From Bacillus sp. FJAT-42315 (GTDB lineage: Bacteria; Bacillota; Bacilli; Bacillales; Domibacillaceae), in assembly GCF_002797375.1 (NCBI RefSeq), contig NZ_KZ454941.1, forward strand, positions 1,409,321 through 1,473,320: DNA of 64,000 bases, written 5' to 3'. The first letter of the stretch is position 1. Each line of letters opens with the position of its first letter. Positions 28,521-37,915 of the stretch are shown piece after piece. The notes under the pieces were generated by a model. It was given only the letters and a program-made list of their open reading frames with translations, was not told where the DNA came from and searched no databases. Position numbers and translations under genes: made by a program.

Positions 28521-30914
28521 ATGGAGCAGGATTCGATGGATTTATTTGCGGATGGAGAAAAGTATATAAAAGGCCGCCATCTTGTCACGATTTTCCACAA
28601 TAAAGAGAACTTTTACTCCGTTTTACGCATTCGAGTGTCAGAAACGAACGATAATTACGATGAAAAAGAAGCGGTAGTTACCGGCTATTTTCCACAAATT
28701 CATGAGCAGGAAATGTATGTGTTTTATGGAAATTTCAAAGAACATCCGAAATTTGGGCGCCAGTTTCATGCAAGAGTGGCTCAAAAAGAAATTCCACAAA
28801 CGAAGCAAGGAATTGTGACGTATTTATCGAGTGAATTGTTTAAAGGGATCGGTAAAAAAACGGCCGAACAAATTGTGGAGACGCTCGGTGATGGAGCAAT
28901 CTCCAAAATTTTGGACAACCCAGCTGTGCTTGAAGAAGTGCCGAGATTACCTGAGGATAAAGCGAAAAAGCTATACGAGACGCTACTTGAGCATCAAGGG
29001 CTGGAGCAGGTAATGATTGCTCTCAACCAATACGGCTTTGGTCCACAGCTATCGATGAAAATCTTTCAAGCATATCAGCAGCAATCGATTGAAATCATTC
29101 AAAAAAATCCTTATCAGCTTGTGGAAGATATAGAAGGGATCGGCTTTGGTCGCGCCGATGAGCTTGGCGCACAAATCGGCATTCAAGGGGAGCATCCAGA
29201 TCGCTTGAAAGCCGGCATTTTATTTACGGTGGAGCAACAATGCTTGCAGGAGGGCCATTGTTATTTAGAAGCCGAGCCGTTATTGCAAGCGGTGAAAGTA
29301 CTGCTTGAAAAAAGCGGTCGAGAGGAAATTTCGTTTGAAGCGATTGCCAAGCAGTTAATCGCTCTTGAAGAAGAGGGGAAAGTAGTCGGTGAAAACGATC
29401 GTGTATTTTTACCTTCTTTATTTTTTTCTGAAAAAGGACTCGTGACGAATATTGAACGGCTATTAAAGCAGAAACAATATGAAGATCAATTTCCTGAGTC
29501 CGAATTTTTGTTGGCACTTGGTGATTTAGAGGAGCGAACTGGTGTGCAATATGCGCCGACGCAAAAAGAAGCGATCCAAACGGCTTTAATGTCACCGATG
29601 ATGTTGTTAACTGGAGGACCAGGGACAGGAAAAACGACCGTTATTAAAGGGATTGTTGAGTTGTATGCAGAGTTACATGGGTGCTCACTTGATCCGAAAA
29701 GTTATGGGAAGGATGAGCCATTTCCGATTAAATTAGCGGCACCGACTGGACGAGCGGCGAAGCGAATGGCGGAATCCACTGGACTGCCTGCTGTGACAAT
29801 TCATCGATTGCTTGGATTTAACGGTCAAGAATCGCTAGAGGATGAGGAAGGAAGAGAAATTGAAGGGCGATTATTAATCATTGATGAAATGTCGATGGTT
29901 GACACGTGGCTTGCTCATCAATTATTTAAAGCTCTTCCTGATGATATACAAGTGGTGCTAGTTGGCGATGAAGATCAGCTCCCATCTGTTGGGCCGGGGC
30001 AAGTGCTAAAAGATCTTCTCGCCTCAGAAGTGATTTCAACGGTATGTTTGACGGACATCTATCGCCAAGCCGAAGGATCTTCCATCATTGAAATGGCGCA
30101 CGAAATTAAACAAGGAAAACTACCGACGAACGTCACTCAACAGCAAAAGGATCGCTCCTTTTTAACGTGTCGGGTGCAGCAAATTCCTGAAGTTGTAGAG
30201 AAAGTCGTCCAAAATGCAATCAAAAAAGGGTTTACGGCACGAGATATTCAAGTGCTCGCACCGATGTATAGAGGTCCCGCGGGGATTGACCGACTGAATG
30301 TCATCCTGCAAGAAATCTTTAATGGAGATCCTGATGGTTCGCGCAAAAAGCTGGCATTTGGTGATGTGGAATATCGAATCGGTGATAAAGTGTTACAGCT
30401 TGTGAATCAGCCGGAGCAAAATATTTTTAACGGTGATATCGGTGAAGTCGTTTCGATCTTTTATGCAAAGGAAAATACCGAAAAACAGGATATGGTGATT
30501 GTTTCTTATGACGGTAATGAAGTCACCTATACGAGAGCCGATTTGAATCAAATTACGCATGCGTTTTGCTGTTCGATTCATAAATCACAGGGGAGTGAAT
30601 TTCCAATTGTGATCTTGCCAGTCGTGAAAAGCTATTACCGTATGTTAAGACGTAATTTATTGTATACAGCGATTACAAGGAGTAAACAATTTCTCATTTT
30701 ATGTGGAGAAGAAGAGGCGTTTCGAATGGGAATCGAAAGAAATGACGACCTAACTCGAAAAACGACCCTTAAAGAAAAATTACTTGCCATGTTGCATCCT
30801 CAACATCAACATGTAAAGAGTGAAGAATCTCTTTTATTAACAGAAGAAACAATGACAGCGATTGATCCAATGATCGGCATGGAAAATGTTTCGCCTTATG
30901 ATTTTCTAGACTGA
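28521..30914 (+). CDS. recD2: RecD2-type SF1 DNA helicase
   Basis: A 5'-3' helicase not tied to RecBC, acting in recombination and mismatch repair. About 797 residues: N-terminal OB-like and HhH regions (about 75-200; KGIGKKTAEQI), Walker A GGPGTGKTT (near 365), LAAPTGRAAKRM (near 407), Walker B IIDEMSM (near 456), and C-terminal ITHAFCCSIHKSQGSEF with UvrD-like motifs (about 680-730). The ATG at 28521 has GGAGGG 8 bases upstream, and a GTG at 28512 is inside that SD. Confidence 0.95.
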   Translation: MEQDSMDLFADGEKYIKGRHLVTIFHNKENFYSVLRIRVSETNDNYDEKEAVVTGYFPQIHEQEMYVFYGNFKEHPKFGRQFHARVAQKEIPQTKQGIVTYLSSELFKGIGKKTAEQIVETLGDGAISKILDNPAVLEEVPRLPEDKAKKLYETLLEHQGLEQVMIALNQYGFGPQLSMKIFQAYQQQSIEIIQKNPYQLVEDIEGIGFGRADELGAQIGIQGEHPDRLKAGILFTVEQQCLQEGHCYLEAEPLLQAVKVLLEKSGREEISFEAIAKQLIALEEEGKVVGENDRVFLPSLFFSEKGLVTNIERLLKQKQYEDQFPESEFLLALGDLEERTGVQYAPTQKEAIQTALMSPMMLLTGGPGTGKTTVIKGIVELYAELHGCSLDPKSYGKDEPFPIKLAAPTGRAAKRMAESTGLPAVTIHRLLGFNGQESLEDEEGREIEGRLLIIDEMSMVDTWLAHQLFKALPDDIQVVLVGDEDQLPSVGPGQVLKDLLASEVISTVCLTDIYRQAEGSSIIEMAHEIKQGKLPTNVTQQQKDRSFLTCRVQQIPEVVEKVVQNAIKKGFTARDIQVLAPMYRGPAGIDRLNVILQEIFNGDPDGSRKKLAFGDVEYRIGDKVLQLVNQPEQNIFNGDIGEVVSIFYAKENTEKQDMVIVSYDGNEVTYTRADLNQITHAFCCSIHKSQGSEFPIVILPVVKSYYRMLRRNLLYTAITRSKQFLILCGEEEAFRMGIERNDDLTRKTTLKEKLLAMLHPQHQHVKSEESLLLTEETMTAIDPMIGMENVSPYDFLD

Positions 30915-31021
30915 GACCATACTAAAGCTGTCGAGATCATTCTTTCTTGACACATGTATAAAAAGCCTTGAACGTGGACACCCTTTTAGCAAAAAGCTAA
31001 GAGAAGTGCGAGGTGGCATAC

Positions 31022-31213
31022 ATGCTCACATGCCCAAACTGTCAAGGTAAAGAAATCGGAAAAATCGGCACGACCCAGTATTATTGCTGGAACTGCTTTA
31101 TCGAACTCTCCGTTATCGACGATCTCATCTCCGTCCATCAAGTCGAAGAAGACGGCTCACTCAGCTCCCTTGACGACCTGTTTGAGGAAGATGAAAGAAA
31201 AATGAGTTCATAG
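31022..31213 (+). CDS. small zinc-ribbon protein
   Basis: A 63-residue protein with two CxxC pairs, CPNC (residues 3-6) and CWNC (about 21-24), followed by an acidic tail. It is probably a zinc-binding ribbon with no other recognisable domain. SD GAGGTGG at about 31008-31014 supports ATG 31022. It lies just after recD2, where B. subtilis has other small genes, and its end abuts a Bacillus interspersed repeat. The function is unknown. Confidence 0.65.
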   Translation: MLTCPNCQGKEIGKIGTTQYYCWNCFIELSVIDDLISVHQVEEDGSLSSLDDLFEEDERKMSS

Positions 31214-31356
31214 CGGAAGGCGCTGTTCAGCGACGTATGGGCTGGAGTCATCCGCACGAGATAAAGGAAACACGATGAACGAAAGTGAATCGATGTTGAC
31301 TTATCGCAAGGAGGATGTCGGAAGTCCACTAGTCGTTAGCGCCTGCAGCTGGACAG
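31212..31356. repeat. Bacillus interspersed repeat, GATAAGTC type, copy 1
   Basis: About 145 bp beginning AGCGGAAGGCGCTGTTCAGC and ending AGCGCCTGCAGCTGGACAG. Characteristic blocks inside are GAGATAAAGGAAACACGATGA and TTGACTTATCGCAAGGAGGA. The ends, rich in GCGCC/GGCGC, can pair. Related copies are at 31528-31677 and 63430-63590 (inverted). Confidence 0.85.
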
Positions 31357-31400
31357 AGAAAAGCGGAGCCTGGACAAAACTAAACCTGGAGGCGGATACT

Positions 31401-31523
31401 ATGTCTAGAACAATGACTTCCCTAGTCGGACTGGGCGCGGGGATGGCAGTAATGGCCATGATTAACCGCAACAACTCCACATTCGGCGGCAGAATGCTCA
31501 AAAGAATGAAAAAAATGTTTTGA
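31401..31523 (+). CDS. yrzQ: DUF3918 (YrzQ-like) small protein
   Basis: A 40-residue protein, MSRTMTSLVGLGAGMAVMAM at the N-terminus and a basic RMLKRMKKMF end, which matches the DUF3918/YrzQ pattern: one hydrophobic helix and a basic tail. GGAGG (31388-31392) gives the correct spacing. The longer in-frame reading from 31275 is repeat sequence and was not included. It is flanked on both sides by GATAAGTC-type repeats. Confidence 0.7.
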   Translation: MSRTMTSLVGLGAGMAVMAMINRNNSTFGGRMLKRMKKMF

Positions 31524-31527
31524 TAAA

Positions 31528-31719
31528 GAAAAGCGGAAGGCGCTGTTCAACGGCGTATGGGCTGGAGTCATCCGCACGAGATAAAGGAAACACGATGAAC
31601 GGTAGTGAATCGATGTTGACTTATCGCAAGGAGGATGTCGGAAGTCCACTAGCCGTTAGCGCCTATAGCTGGACAAAAGAAAAGCGGAAGGCGCTGTTCA
31701 ACGCCTATAGCTAGACAAC
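31528..31719. repeat. Bacillus interspersed repeat, GATAAGTC type, copy 2 plus partial copy
   Basis: Copy 2 (31528-31677) has the same blocks as copy 1. It is followed directly by a deletion variant (31678-31719) that keeps only the two ends (AAGCGGAAGGCGCTGTTCAA then CGCCTATAGCT). Confidence 0.85.
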
Positions 31720-31720
31720 A

Positions 31721-31752
31721 AAAAGGATGCCTGATTCATTGGGCATCCTCTT
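31721..31752 (-). terminator. terminator of the kinase-like gene
   Basis: AGGATGCC and GGGCATCCT flank a short loop. On the minus strand the stem is followed by TTTTT. The stem overlaps the last codons of the kinase-like gene. Confidence 0.7.
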
Positions 31753-32431
31753 TGCTTTGGTTTTTTGCAAATAACGAAAGGAATTGATTGATCATCTTTC
31801 CAGAAAATCCAACTGTTTTGTATTTTTGATAATGAGCTTTAGCAAAGTCGATTAGTTCAATAGGAATTTTGCGATGACGGATGAGTGGATAGTACATTCG
31901 GTATCCTTCTTTTAAATGTTCCCATCGCTTGTCGTCTCCAGGTAACACATATTCAGACACGTCAATTAGTTTGATCGTATCGTCTTGCATAATAATATTT
32001 TTTAAATGAACATCGCGAGGATTAAGTCCCACTTGACGAGCATAAGCGATGGCTTCGTCTACTTGTTCAATCACGTGAGGTGGGATATCTATTCCTTCGG
32101 TGAGGCAGTCCTGTAAATTGAGTCCGCTTTCGTAGCTAATCGCAATAAACCGTTCGCCAGTTCCATAAAAGTTAGGAAAAAAAGGATGGCTGCTGAGCTT
32201 TTCATATGCTTTTACTTCATTCTGTCTTGTTCCTTCTTTACCATGAGCATATATTTTGAATGCATATTGAGGAAAAGCAGCGTGGACAAACACCGCAGCA
32301 TCTGTTCCTTTACCAACACATGTCAATTGAGGTGGAAGTGCCTCAATAGTGACAAGTTCATTTTTGGGAGAAGCATAGATGTTACATTCTTTCACTAATA
32401 ATTCGATATCTTTCTGGTTAAATTCCTTCAC
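31736..32431 (-). CDS. small serine/threonine-kinase-like protein (YrzF-like)
   Basis: A 231-residue protein with a degenerate protein-kinase fold. A glycine-rich-like start (GKGTDAAVF, near 39), catalytic-loop pattern PRDVHLKNII (near 140, HxD replaced by RDV but D and N kept) and IDVSEY in place of DFG (near 157) are seen. It resembles the B. subtilis YrzF/YbdM kinase-like family. The GTG start has AAGGAGG 14 bases upstream, a long spacing; no other start is available. Activity is uncertain because the canonical motifs are altered. Confidence 0.7.
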   Translation of the reverse strand: MKEFNQKDIELLVKECNIYASPKNELVTIEALPPQLTCVGKGTDAAVFVHAAFPQYAFKIYAHGKEGTRQNEVKAYEKLSSHPFFPNFYGTGERFIAISYESGLNLQDCLTEGIDIPPHVIEQVDEAIAYARQVGLNPRDVHLKNIIMQDDTIKLIDVSEYVLPGDDKRWEHLKEGYRMYYPLIRHRKIPIELIDFAKAHYQKYKTVGFSGKMINQFLSLFAKNQSKEDAQ

Positions 32432-32706
32432 GTTTGTTTTATTTTCCTCCTTATTTAAACTAAATATATATTTAAGTTCATCACTTTATGCTGATCTAGA
32501 AATTAGGGGTAATAAAAATATTTATGCAGCGATTATAAGAAAAACAATGCACTTATTAAGTTATTATAGAATAAAAGAATATAGTTAGCTATTAAGAAGG
32601 GTATCATCACCGGTCTTGTTTTTGTTTAGTTAAAGAAAAATATGTTCTCAATGAATAAATAGGATCTATTCAGCCACAAACTAAGCAAAAAGGATGTTTT
32701 TTCATC

Positions 32707-33792
32707 ATGGAAAGCAAAATCAAGTTAAAGTGGCTTTATATGGCAAGTGCGGCTTTATTAACGTTATTAACGATATATGTTTTGTTTTTGCTAAGGCCGT
32801 TGTTACTGCCGATCTTTCATTGGGTATGGATTAGCTTGTTACCGTTTTTGTTAGGGGGCTTTATCGCTTATTTACTTCATCCGCTTGTGAAGGCGATGGT
32901 GAAGCGTGGTATTTCACGAGTAGGAGCTATTATTATCATTTATATTTTATTTTTCGGCCTTTGTGGCTTTGTCTTGTTTAAAGGAACACCATTATTTATT
33001 CAGCAATTAAGAGATGTATCGGCGAGTGCACCAAAAATATCGCAAATGTATGAGCAACAGATCATTGTCTTGCAAGTGGAAACGTTAAATTGGCCAGATG
33101 GTTTACAAGAGCAGCTTCGTGAGCGGCTTGTTCGTTTTGAAGGCTGGTTAACGGGGCTAGTCGAACAATTGATGAATATCATGATGAAGGCGATCAATTT
33201 TTTGTTTGTATTAGCGATTGTTCCATTTATCTCTTTTTATTTATTGAAAGATATGAGCCGCGTCAAAAAAACGGCTTGGAAAATAACGCCGAAACGGTGG
33301 CGTACTCGGGCTTTACGTTTTGTAAATGAACTAGATTATTCGTTAGGTTCCTACATTCGCGGACAGCTTTTCGTTTGCCTATTAATCGGAGGAGCAGCCT
33401 CCTTGTTATTTTCGATGATTGGTCTTCCTTATCCGATTTTGCTCGGAGGGATTATAGGTATTACGAATGTGATTCCTTATTTCGGACCGTTGATTGGTGC
33501 TGTACCAGCGATATTTGTGGCGCTCATGATTTCTTTAAAAATTGCTATATACACAGCCATTATCGTGTTTGCTTTACAATTCATTGAAGGAAATATCCTC
33601 TCTCCTTGGATTGTCGGTAAAAGCTTGCATCTCCACCCGCTGTTTATTATCGGTGCTTTGCTAGCTGGAGGAGAGATTGGCGGGGTAGTAGGAATGGTTG
33701 TGGCGGTTCCTGTGCTGATTATTGTAAAAGCCGCCTTTTCTGCGGATCGGCGGGTAAAGGCCCGACTACACAAGCCTCTCATTGACAAGTAG
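32707..33792 (+). CDS. yrrI: AI-2E family transporter (YrrI-like)
   Basis: A 361-residue polytopic protein with six to eight predicted membrane segments. The motif IGITNVIPYFGPLIGAVPA (about 253-272) and the late hydrophobic GALLAGGEIGGVVGMVVAVP (about 317-336) are hallmarks of the AI-2E/PerM family. Members export small molecules or ions; the substrate is not known here. It stands before alaS, as yrrI does in B. subtilis. Confidence 0.88.
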   Translation: MESKIKLKWLYMASAALLTLLTIYVLFLLRPLLLPIFHWVWISLLPFLLGGFIAYLLHPLVKAMVKRGISRVGAIIIIYILFFGLCGFVLFKGTPLFIQQLRDVSASAPKISQMYEQQIIVLQVETLNWPDGLQEQLRERLVRFEGWLTGLVEQLMNIMMKAINFLFVLAIVPFISFYLLKDMSRVKKTAWKITPKRWRTRALRFVNELDYSLGSYIRGQLFVCLLIGGAASLLFSMIGLPYPILLGGIIGITNVIPYFGPLIGAVPAIFVALMISLKIAIYTAIIVFALQFIEGNILSPWIVGKSLHLHPLFIIGALLAGGEIGGVVGMVVAVPVLIIVKAAFSADRRVKARLHKPLIDK

Positions 33793-33811
33793 GGATGAAA
33801 TTTTTTATAAT
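33782..33811 (+). promoter_or_regulatory. promoter of the alaS T-box transcript
   Basis: TTGACA (33782-33787), 18-base spacer, TATAAT (33806-33811). The -35 overlaps the last codons of yrrI. The boxes are near consensus and the T-box leader begins a few bases downstream. Confidence 0.8.
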
Positions 33812-33817
33812 TCGGTT

Positions 33818-34070
33818 ATAATTGAAATGTTAAATCGACGAAGGATCGAGTATGTTATAGTCCGCCTAATGGTCATCATACCACAGAGAAGAGCTTCCTT
33901 GGCTGGAAGAAGCTCTAGGTGAAGGATAACAGAAAGCTAGTCCAGAGAGCAGTTAATCGCTGTCGTTAGCCGCGTTAAGGCAGAAGAGAGATAAATCGAA
34001 TGATCGATTTATAATCAGGGTGGTACCGCGAAAAGCTTCGTCCCTGTCCGGGGAACGGGGCTTTTTTTGT
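33818..34070 (+). promoter_or_regulatory. T-box riboswitch leader upstream of alaS
   Basis: Core AGGGTGGTACCGCG at 34017-34030, then a terminator (AGCTTCGTCCCT with AACGGGGCT, T7) ending near 34068. Specifier loop: AGTA on the 5' side, TGTTAT/ATAACA stem above, and GAAA-GCT-A on the 3' side (GCT at 33936-33938), an alanine codon. Confidence 0.94.
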
Positions 34071-34115
34071 TGTCTTTAACCTGTGAAATAATTGCTAACC
34101 AAGGAGGAATTTATA

Positions 34116-36749
34116 ATGAAAACATTAACTGGTGCACAAATTCGTCAAATGTTTTTAGACTTTTTCCAAGAAAAAAACCATCGAGTGGAGCCAAGTGCTC
34201 CGCTTGTGCCGCATGATGATCCAAGTTTGTTATGGATTAATAGTGGAGTAGCAACATTAAAGAAATATTTTGATGGTCGGGTGATTCCAGAGAATCCGCG
34301 GATTACGAATGCCCAAAAGTCGATTCGAACAAATGACATCGAGAATGTAGGAAAAACAGCTCGTCATCATACATTCTTTGAAATGCTAGGTAACTTCTCG
34401 ATCGGTGAATACTTCAAAAAAGAAGCGATTCACTGGGCGTGGGAATTTTTGACGGATGAAAAATGGATGGCGTTTGAAGCGGATAAATTATCTGTAACGA
34501 TTCACCCAGAGGATGATGAAGCGTTTGAAATTTGGAATAAGGAAGTCGGTTTGCCGGAAGAAAGAATCATTCGTTTAGAAGGTAACTTCTGGGATATCGG
34601 TGAAGGCCCAAGTGGACCGAACACAGAAATTTTCTACGATCGCGGCGAACCTTATGGCAACGATGCAAATGATCCTGAATTATATCCAGGTGGGGAAAAC
34701 GAACGCTATTTAGAAATTTGGAATCTTGTATTTTCTGAATTCAACCATAATCCGGATGGTACATACACACCGCTACCGAAGAAGAACATTGATACGGGGA
34801 TGGGGCTTGAGCGTATGGCTTCCGTCGTTCAAGAAGTACCAACGAACTTCGATACCGATTTATTTATGCCAATTATTGAAGCAACAGAAGCAATTTCTGG
34901 TGAGAAATACCGTGAAAGTGTAGAAAAAGATGTTGCGTTCAAAGTGATTGCGGACCATATTCGCACAGTGGCTTTTGCGATCGGTGATGGAGCGCTTCCT
35001 TCAAACGAAGGTCGAGGCTATGTGTTGCGTCGTCTATTGCGTCGTGCAGTGCGCTATGCGAAACAAATCCATATTAACCGTCCATTTATGTTTGAATTAG
35101 TACCAGTGGTCGGTGAAATTATGAAGGACTTCTATCCAGAAGTGTCAGCAAAAACGGAATTTATTCAAAAGGTGATTAAAAACGAAGAAGAACGCTTCCA
35201 TGAAACCCTTCATGAAGGGTTAGCGATTTTATCATCTATGATCGAAACAGCGAAAAGCAAGGGCTCTGATGTGATCGCGGGAGAAGATGTGTTCCGTTTA
35301 TATGATACGTATGGCTTCCCAGTAGAATTAACAGAGGAATATGCAGAAGAAGAAGGCATGAAAGTCGATCACGAAGGATTTGACAAAGAAATGGAAAACC
35401 AACGTGAACGCGCACGTGCCGCTCGTCAAGATGTCGATTCGATGCAAGTTCAAGGCGGCGTGTTAGGTGACATTAAAGTGGCAAGTCAATTTAGCGGCTA
35501 CGACCAATTAACGGTAGAGACGACGGTTGCGGTCATCATTGCCAACGGTGAGATCGTTGAATCAGCAACAGCAGGCGAAGAAGTTCAATTTATTTTGGAT
35601 GAGACACCGTTCTATGCTGAAAGCGGCGGTCAAATTGCTGATAAAGGGGTATTAGAAGCAGATGGTCTTCGCGTAGTCATTCAAGACGTGAAAAAAGCTC
35701 CGAATGGCCAGCATGTGCAGCAAGCAATTGTGGAACAAGGTACACTAACAACAGGTCAGCAAGTGATCGCTCGAGTGGACGAGGCATCTCGCAGCAAAAT
35801 TATTAAAAATCATACAGCTACGCATCTTTTACACCAAGCATTAAAGGATGTTCTTGGCACGCATGTCAACCAAGCGGGTTCATTAGTAGGCCCGGATCGT
35901 CTGCGCTTTGACTTCTCTCATTTCGGTCAAGTACAGCCAGAAGAGCTAGAGCAAATTGAAACGATCGTTAATGAGAAAATTTGGAGAAGCCTAGCAGTTG
36001 ATATTGCTAATAAATCGCTTGATGAAGCGAAAGCGATGGGAGCAATGGCGCTGTTTGGTGAAAAATATGGGGATGTCGTTCGCGTCGTGTCTGTTGGGGA
36101 TTATAGCCTTGAGCTATGCGGTGGCTGTCATGTGCCGAATACGTCTGTCATCGGTCTATTTAAAGTTGTATCTGAAAGCGGAATTGGTGCAGGAACACGT
36201 CGTATTGAAGCAGTGACAGGTGAAGCTGCTTACCAATTGTTAAATCAGCAAGTGACTTTACTGAAAGAAGCGGCGAATAAGTTAAAGACAAATCCGAAAG
36301 ATATTGTGACAAAAGTGGAAAGCTTGCAAGCAGAGATGAAAGAATTACAGCGTGAAAATGAATCACTTCTACACAAATTGTCTAATATAGAAGCAGGAAG
36401 TTTATTAGATAACGTCAAAGAAGTAAATGGTGTGAAATTCTTAGCTGCTCGTGTACAAGCGACAGACATGAATAACTTGCGCACCATGGCGGATGAGTTA
36501 AAGCAAAAGCTTGATTCTGGAATCATTGTCTTAGCGGCACCGAGCGAAGATAAAGTGAATATCATTGCAGGTGTGACGAAAGATTTAGTGGACAAAGGCT
36601 ATCATGCTGGTAAGCTTGTGAAAGAAGTCGCATCACGTTGTGGTGGTAGCGGCGGCGGACGCCCAGATATGGCACAAGCAGGAGCAAAAGACCCTTCGAA
36701 AACAGAAGAAGCTCTACAATTTGTTGAAGAATGGGTGAAATCCGTTTGA
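34116..36749 (+). CDS. alaS: alanyl-tRNA synthetase
   Basis: Charges tRNA-Ala and edits mischarged Ser/Gly. 877 residues, the usual length. The class II core opens [17 protein letters not shown]; motif 2 lies near [13 protein letters not shown] (about 86-98). The editing domain carries [11 protein letters not shown] (about 564-574) and the CGGCH zinc motif (about 668-672), and the C-Ala region ends near residue 877. The start 34116 is chosen because AAGGAGG precedes it; the in-frame start at 34092 overlaps the leader. The T-box is immediately upstream. Confidence 0.97.
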   Translation: MKTLTGAQIRQMFLDFFQEKNHRVEPSAPLVPHDDPSLLWINSGVATLKKYFDGRVIPENPRITNAQKSIRTNDIENVGKTARHHTFFEMLGNFSIGEYFKKEAIHWAWEFLTDEKWMAFEADKLSVTIHPEDDEAFEIWNKEVGLPEERIIRLEGNFWDIGEGPSGPNTEIFYDRGEPYGNDANDPELYPGGENERYLEIWNLVFSEFNHNPDGTYTPLPKKNIDTGMGLERMASVVQEVPTNFDTDLFMPIIEATEAISGEKYRESVEKDVAFKVIADHIRTVAFAIGDGALPSNEGRGYVLRRLLRRAVRYAKQIHINRPFMFELVPVVGEIMKDFYPEVSAKTEFIQKVIKNEEERFHETLHEGLAILSSMIETAKSKGSDVIAGEDVFRLYDTYGFPVELTEEYAEEEGMKVDHEGFDKEMENQRERARAARQDVDSMQVQGGVLGDIKVASQFSGYDQLTVETTVAVIIANGEIVESATAGEEVQFILDETPFYAESGGQIADKGVLEADGLRVVIQDVKKAPNGQHVQQAIVEQGTLTTGQQVIARVDEASRSKIIKNHTATHLLHQALKDVLGTHVNQAGSLVGPDRLRFDFSHFGQVQPEELEQIETIVNEKIWRSLAVDIANKSLDEAKAMGAMALFGEKYGDVVRVVSVGDYSLELCGGCHVPNTSVIGLFKVVSESGIGAGTRRIEAVTGEAAYQLLNQQVTLLKEAANKLKTNPKDIVTKVESLQAEMKELQRENESLLHKLSNIEAGSLLDNVKEVNGVKFLAARVQATDMNNLRTMADELKQKLDSGIIVLAAPSEDKVNIIAGVTKDLVDKGYHAGKLVKEVASRCGGSGGGRPDMAQAGAKDPSKTEEALQFVEEWVKSV

Positions 36750-36832
36750 TTCCATGGCGATTTATTGTACAATGTAAATAACTTGTACAAAAGCAGGCTT
36801 ACAGTTGTTGAGCCTAAAGCGAGGTGCTAATT

Positions 36833-37099
36833 ATGAGCTCTTTTGATCAAACGATGAGATTTAATTTTCCTGAGGAGCCGTTTGAACAAGATGTGAAAGA
36901 AGTATTGTTTAAAGTGTATGACGCCCTTCAGGAAAAAGGATATAATCCAATCAATCAAATTGTCGGTTACTTACTTTCTGGGGACCCTGCTTATATCCCA
37001 CGCCATAACGATGCACGTAATTTGATCCGCAAGCTTGAGCGTGATGAAATTATTGAAGAGCTTGTGAAAACGTACTTGAAACAGCAGCGAGAGGGATAA
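36833..37099 (+). CDS. yrzL: IreB-family regulatory phosphoprotein (YrzL, UPF0297)
   Basis: An 88-residue protein beginning [15 protein letters not shown], the hallmark of the IreB family. In enterococci IreB is a target of the PASTA kinase and modulates cell-wall stress responses. Threonines in the N-terminus fit the phosphorylation region. SD GAGGTG supports ATG 36833 over the earlier GTG. It begins the yrzL-ruvX-yrzB cluster. Confidence 0.93.
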   Translation: MSSFDQTMRFNFPEEPFEQDVKEVLFKVYDALQEKGYNPINQIVGYLLSGDPAYIPRHNDARNLIRKLERDEIIEELVKTYLKQQREG

Positions 37100-37105
37100 G
37101 TTTTT

Positions 37106-37522
37106 ATGAGAGTAATGGGATTAGACGTTGGCTCGAAAACAGTTGGCGTCGCAATTAGCGATGAATTGGGCTTTACTGCGCAAGGAATTGAAACAATTCG
37201 CATTGATGAAGAAAAGCAAGATTTTGGCTTGGATCGGCTTGACATTCTTTGCGAGCAATATAACATCGAGAAATTTGTTGTTGGATTGCCCAAGAATATG
37301 AACAATACGATTGGGCCGCGCGGAGAAGCTTCACAAGCATTTGCACGAAAGCTTGAGGAACGCTACTCATTGCCTGTGGTCCTCTGGGATGAACGCATGA
37401 CCACAATGGCAGCCGAGCGGGTATTGCTTGAAGCTGATGTTAGTCGCAAGAAACGCAAGAAAGTAATCGACAAAATGGCGGCCGGGATGATCCTTCAAGG
37501 ATTTCTCGACAGTCAATACTAA
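37106..37522 (+). CDS. ruvX: YqgF/RuvX RNase H-like protein
   Basis: A 138-residue protein, [18 protein letters not shown] at the N-terminus (the acidic D is a catalytic candidate), VGLPKNM near residue 55 and WDERMTT near 93, as in the YqgF family. Family members act on Holliday junctions or process the 5' end of 16S rRNA precursors. Six bases from yrzL and co-transcribed with it. Confidence 0.93.
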   Translation: MRVMGLDVGSKTVGVAISDELGFTAQGIETIRIDEEKQDFGLDRLDILCEQYNIEKFVVGLPKNMNNTIGPRGEASQAFARKLEERYSLPVVLWDERMTTMAAERVLLEADVSRKKRKKVIDKMAAGMILQGFLDSQY

Positions 37523-37538
37523 TGAGGTGGAAAAAGAT

Positions 37539-37823
37539 ATGACACATGATGAAAAACAAATTACAATTATTGATGAAAGCGGAAACGAGCAATTATGCGA
37601 AGTGTTGTTCACGTTTGATTCTGACGAATTCGAAAAATCTTATGTGCTTTACTTCCCAGTAGGGGCAGAGGAAGATGAAAATGAAGAAATCGAAATTCAT
37701 GCATCTTCTTTCATTCCAGCAGAAGAAGGCCAAGATGGTGAATTAATGCCAATCGAAAGCGATGAAGAATGGGATTTAATTGAGGAAATGTTAAACACAT
37801 TCCTTGATGAAGAAGAGGAATAA
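37539..37823 (+). CDS. yrzB: DUF1292 protein (YrzB, UPF0473)
   Basis: A 94-residue acidic protein. The [22 protein letters not shown] opening and strongly acidic C-terminus match UPF0473. ATG 37539 has GAGGTGG 8 bases upstream; a GTG at 37527 is inside that SD. The function is unknown. Last gene of its cluster, followed by a terminator. Confidence 0.92.
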   Translation: MTHDEKQITIIDESGNEQLCEVLFTFDSDEFEKSYVLYFPVGAEEDENEEIEIHASSFIPAEEGQDGELMPIESDEEWDLIEEMLNTFLDEEEE

Positions 37824-37824
37824 G

Positions 37825-37854
37825 AAAAAGGACCGGACTTCCCGGTCCTTTTTT
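37825..37854 (+). terminator. intrinsic terminator after yrzB
   Basis: GGACCGG pairs with CCGGTCC, flanked by A and T runs. Confidence 0.88.
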
Positions 37855-37915
37855 GATGGAATTGTAGTATAATGGGAGGGCGAATGACTCGTTTAATGTT
37901 GAAAGGGGAAACAAT

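Noticed and set aside
31138..31329. Minus-strand ORFs starting MDFRHPPCDKSTSIH at 31.1, 31.4 and, on the plus strand, 63.5 kb
   Set aside because: All three are the same frame of the GATAAGTC-type repeat; the shared sequence shows repeat copies, not a gene family.
31736..32431. Kinase-like gene as part of a toxin-antitoxin pair
   Set aside because: No partner ORF beside it; sequence looks like the housekeeping YrzF-like family.
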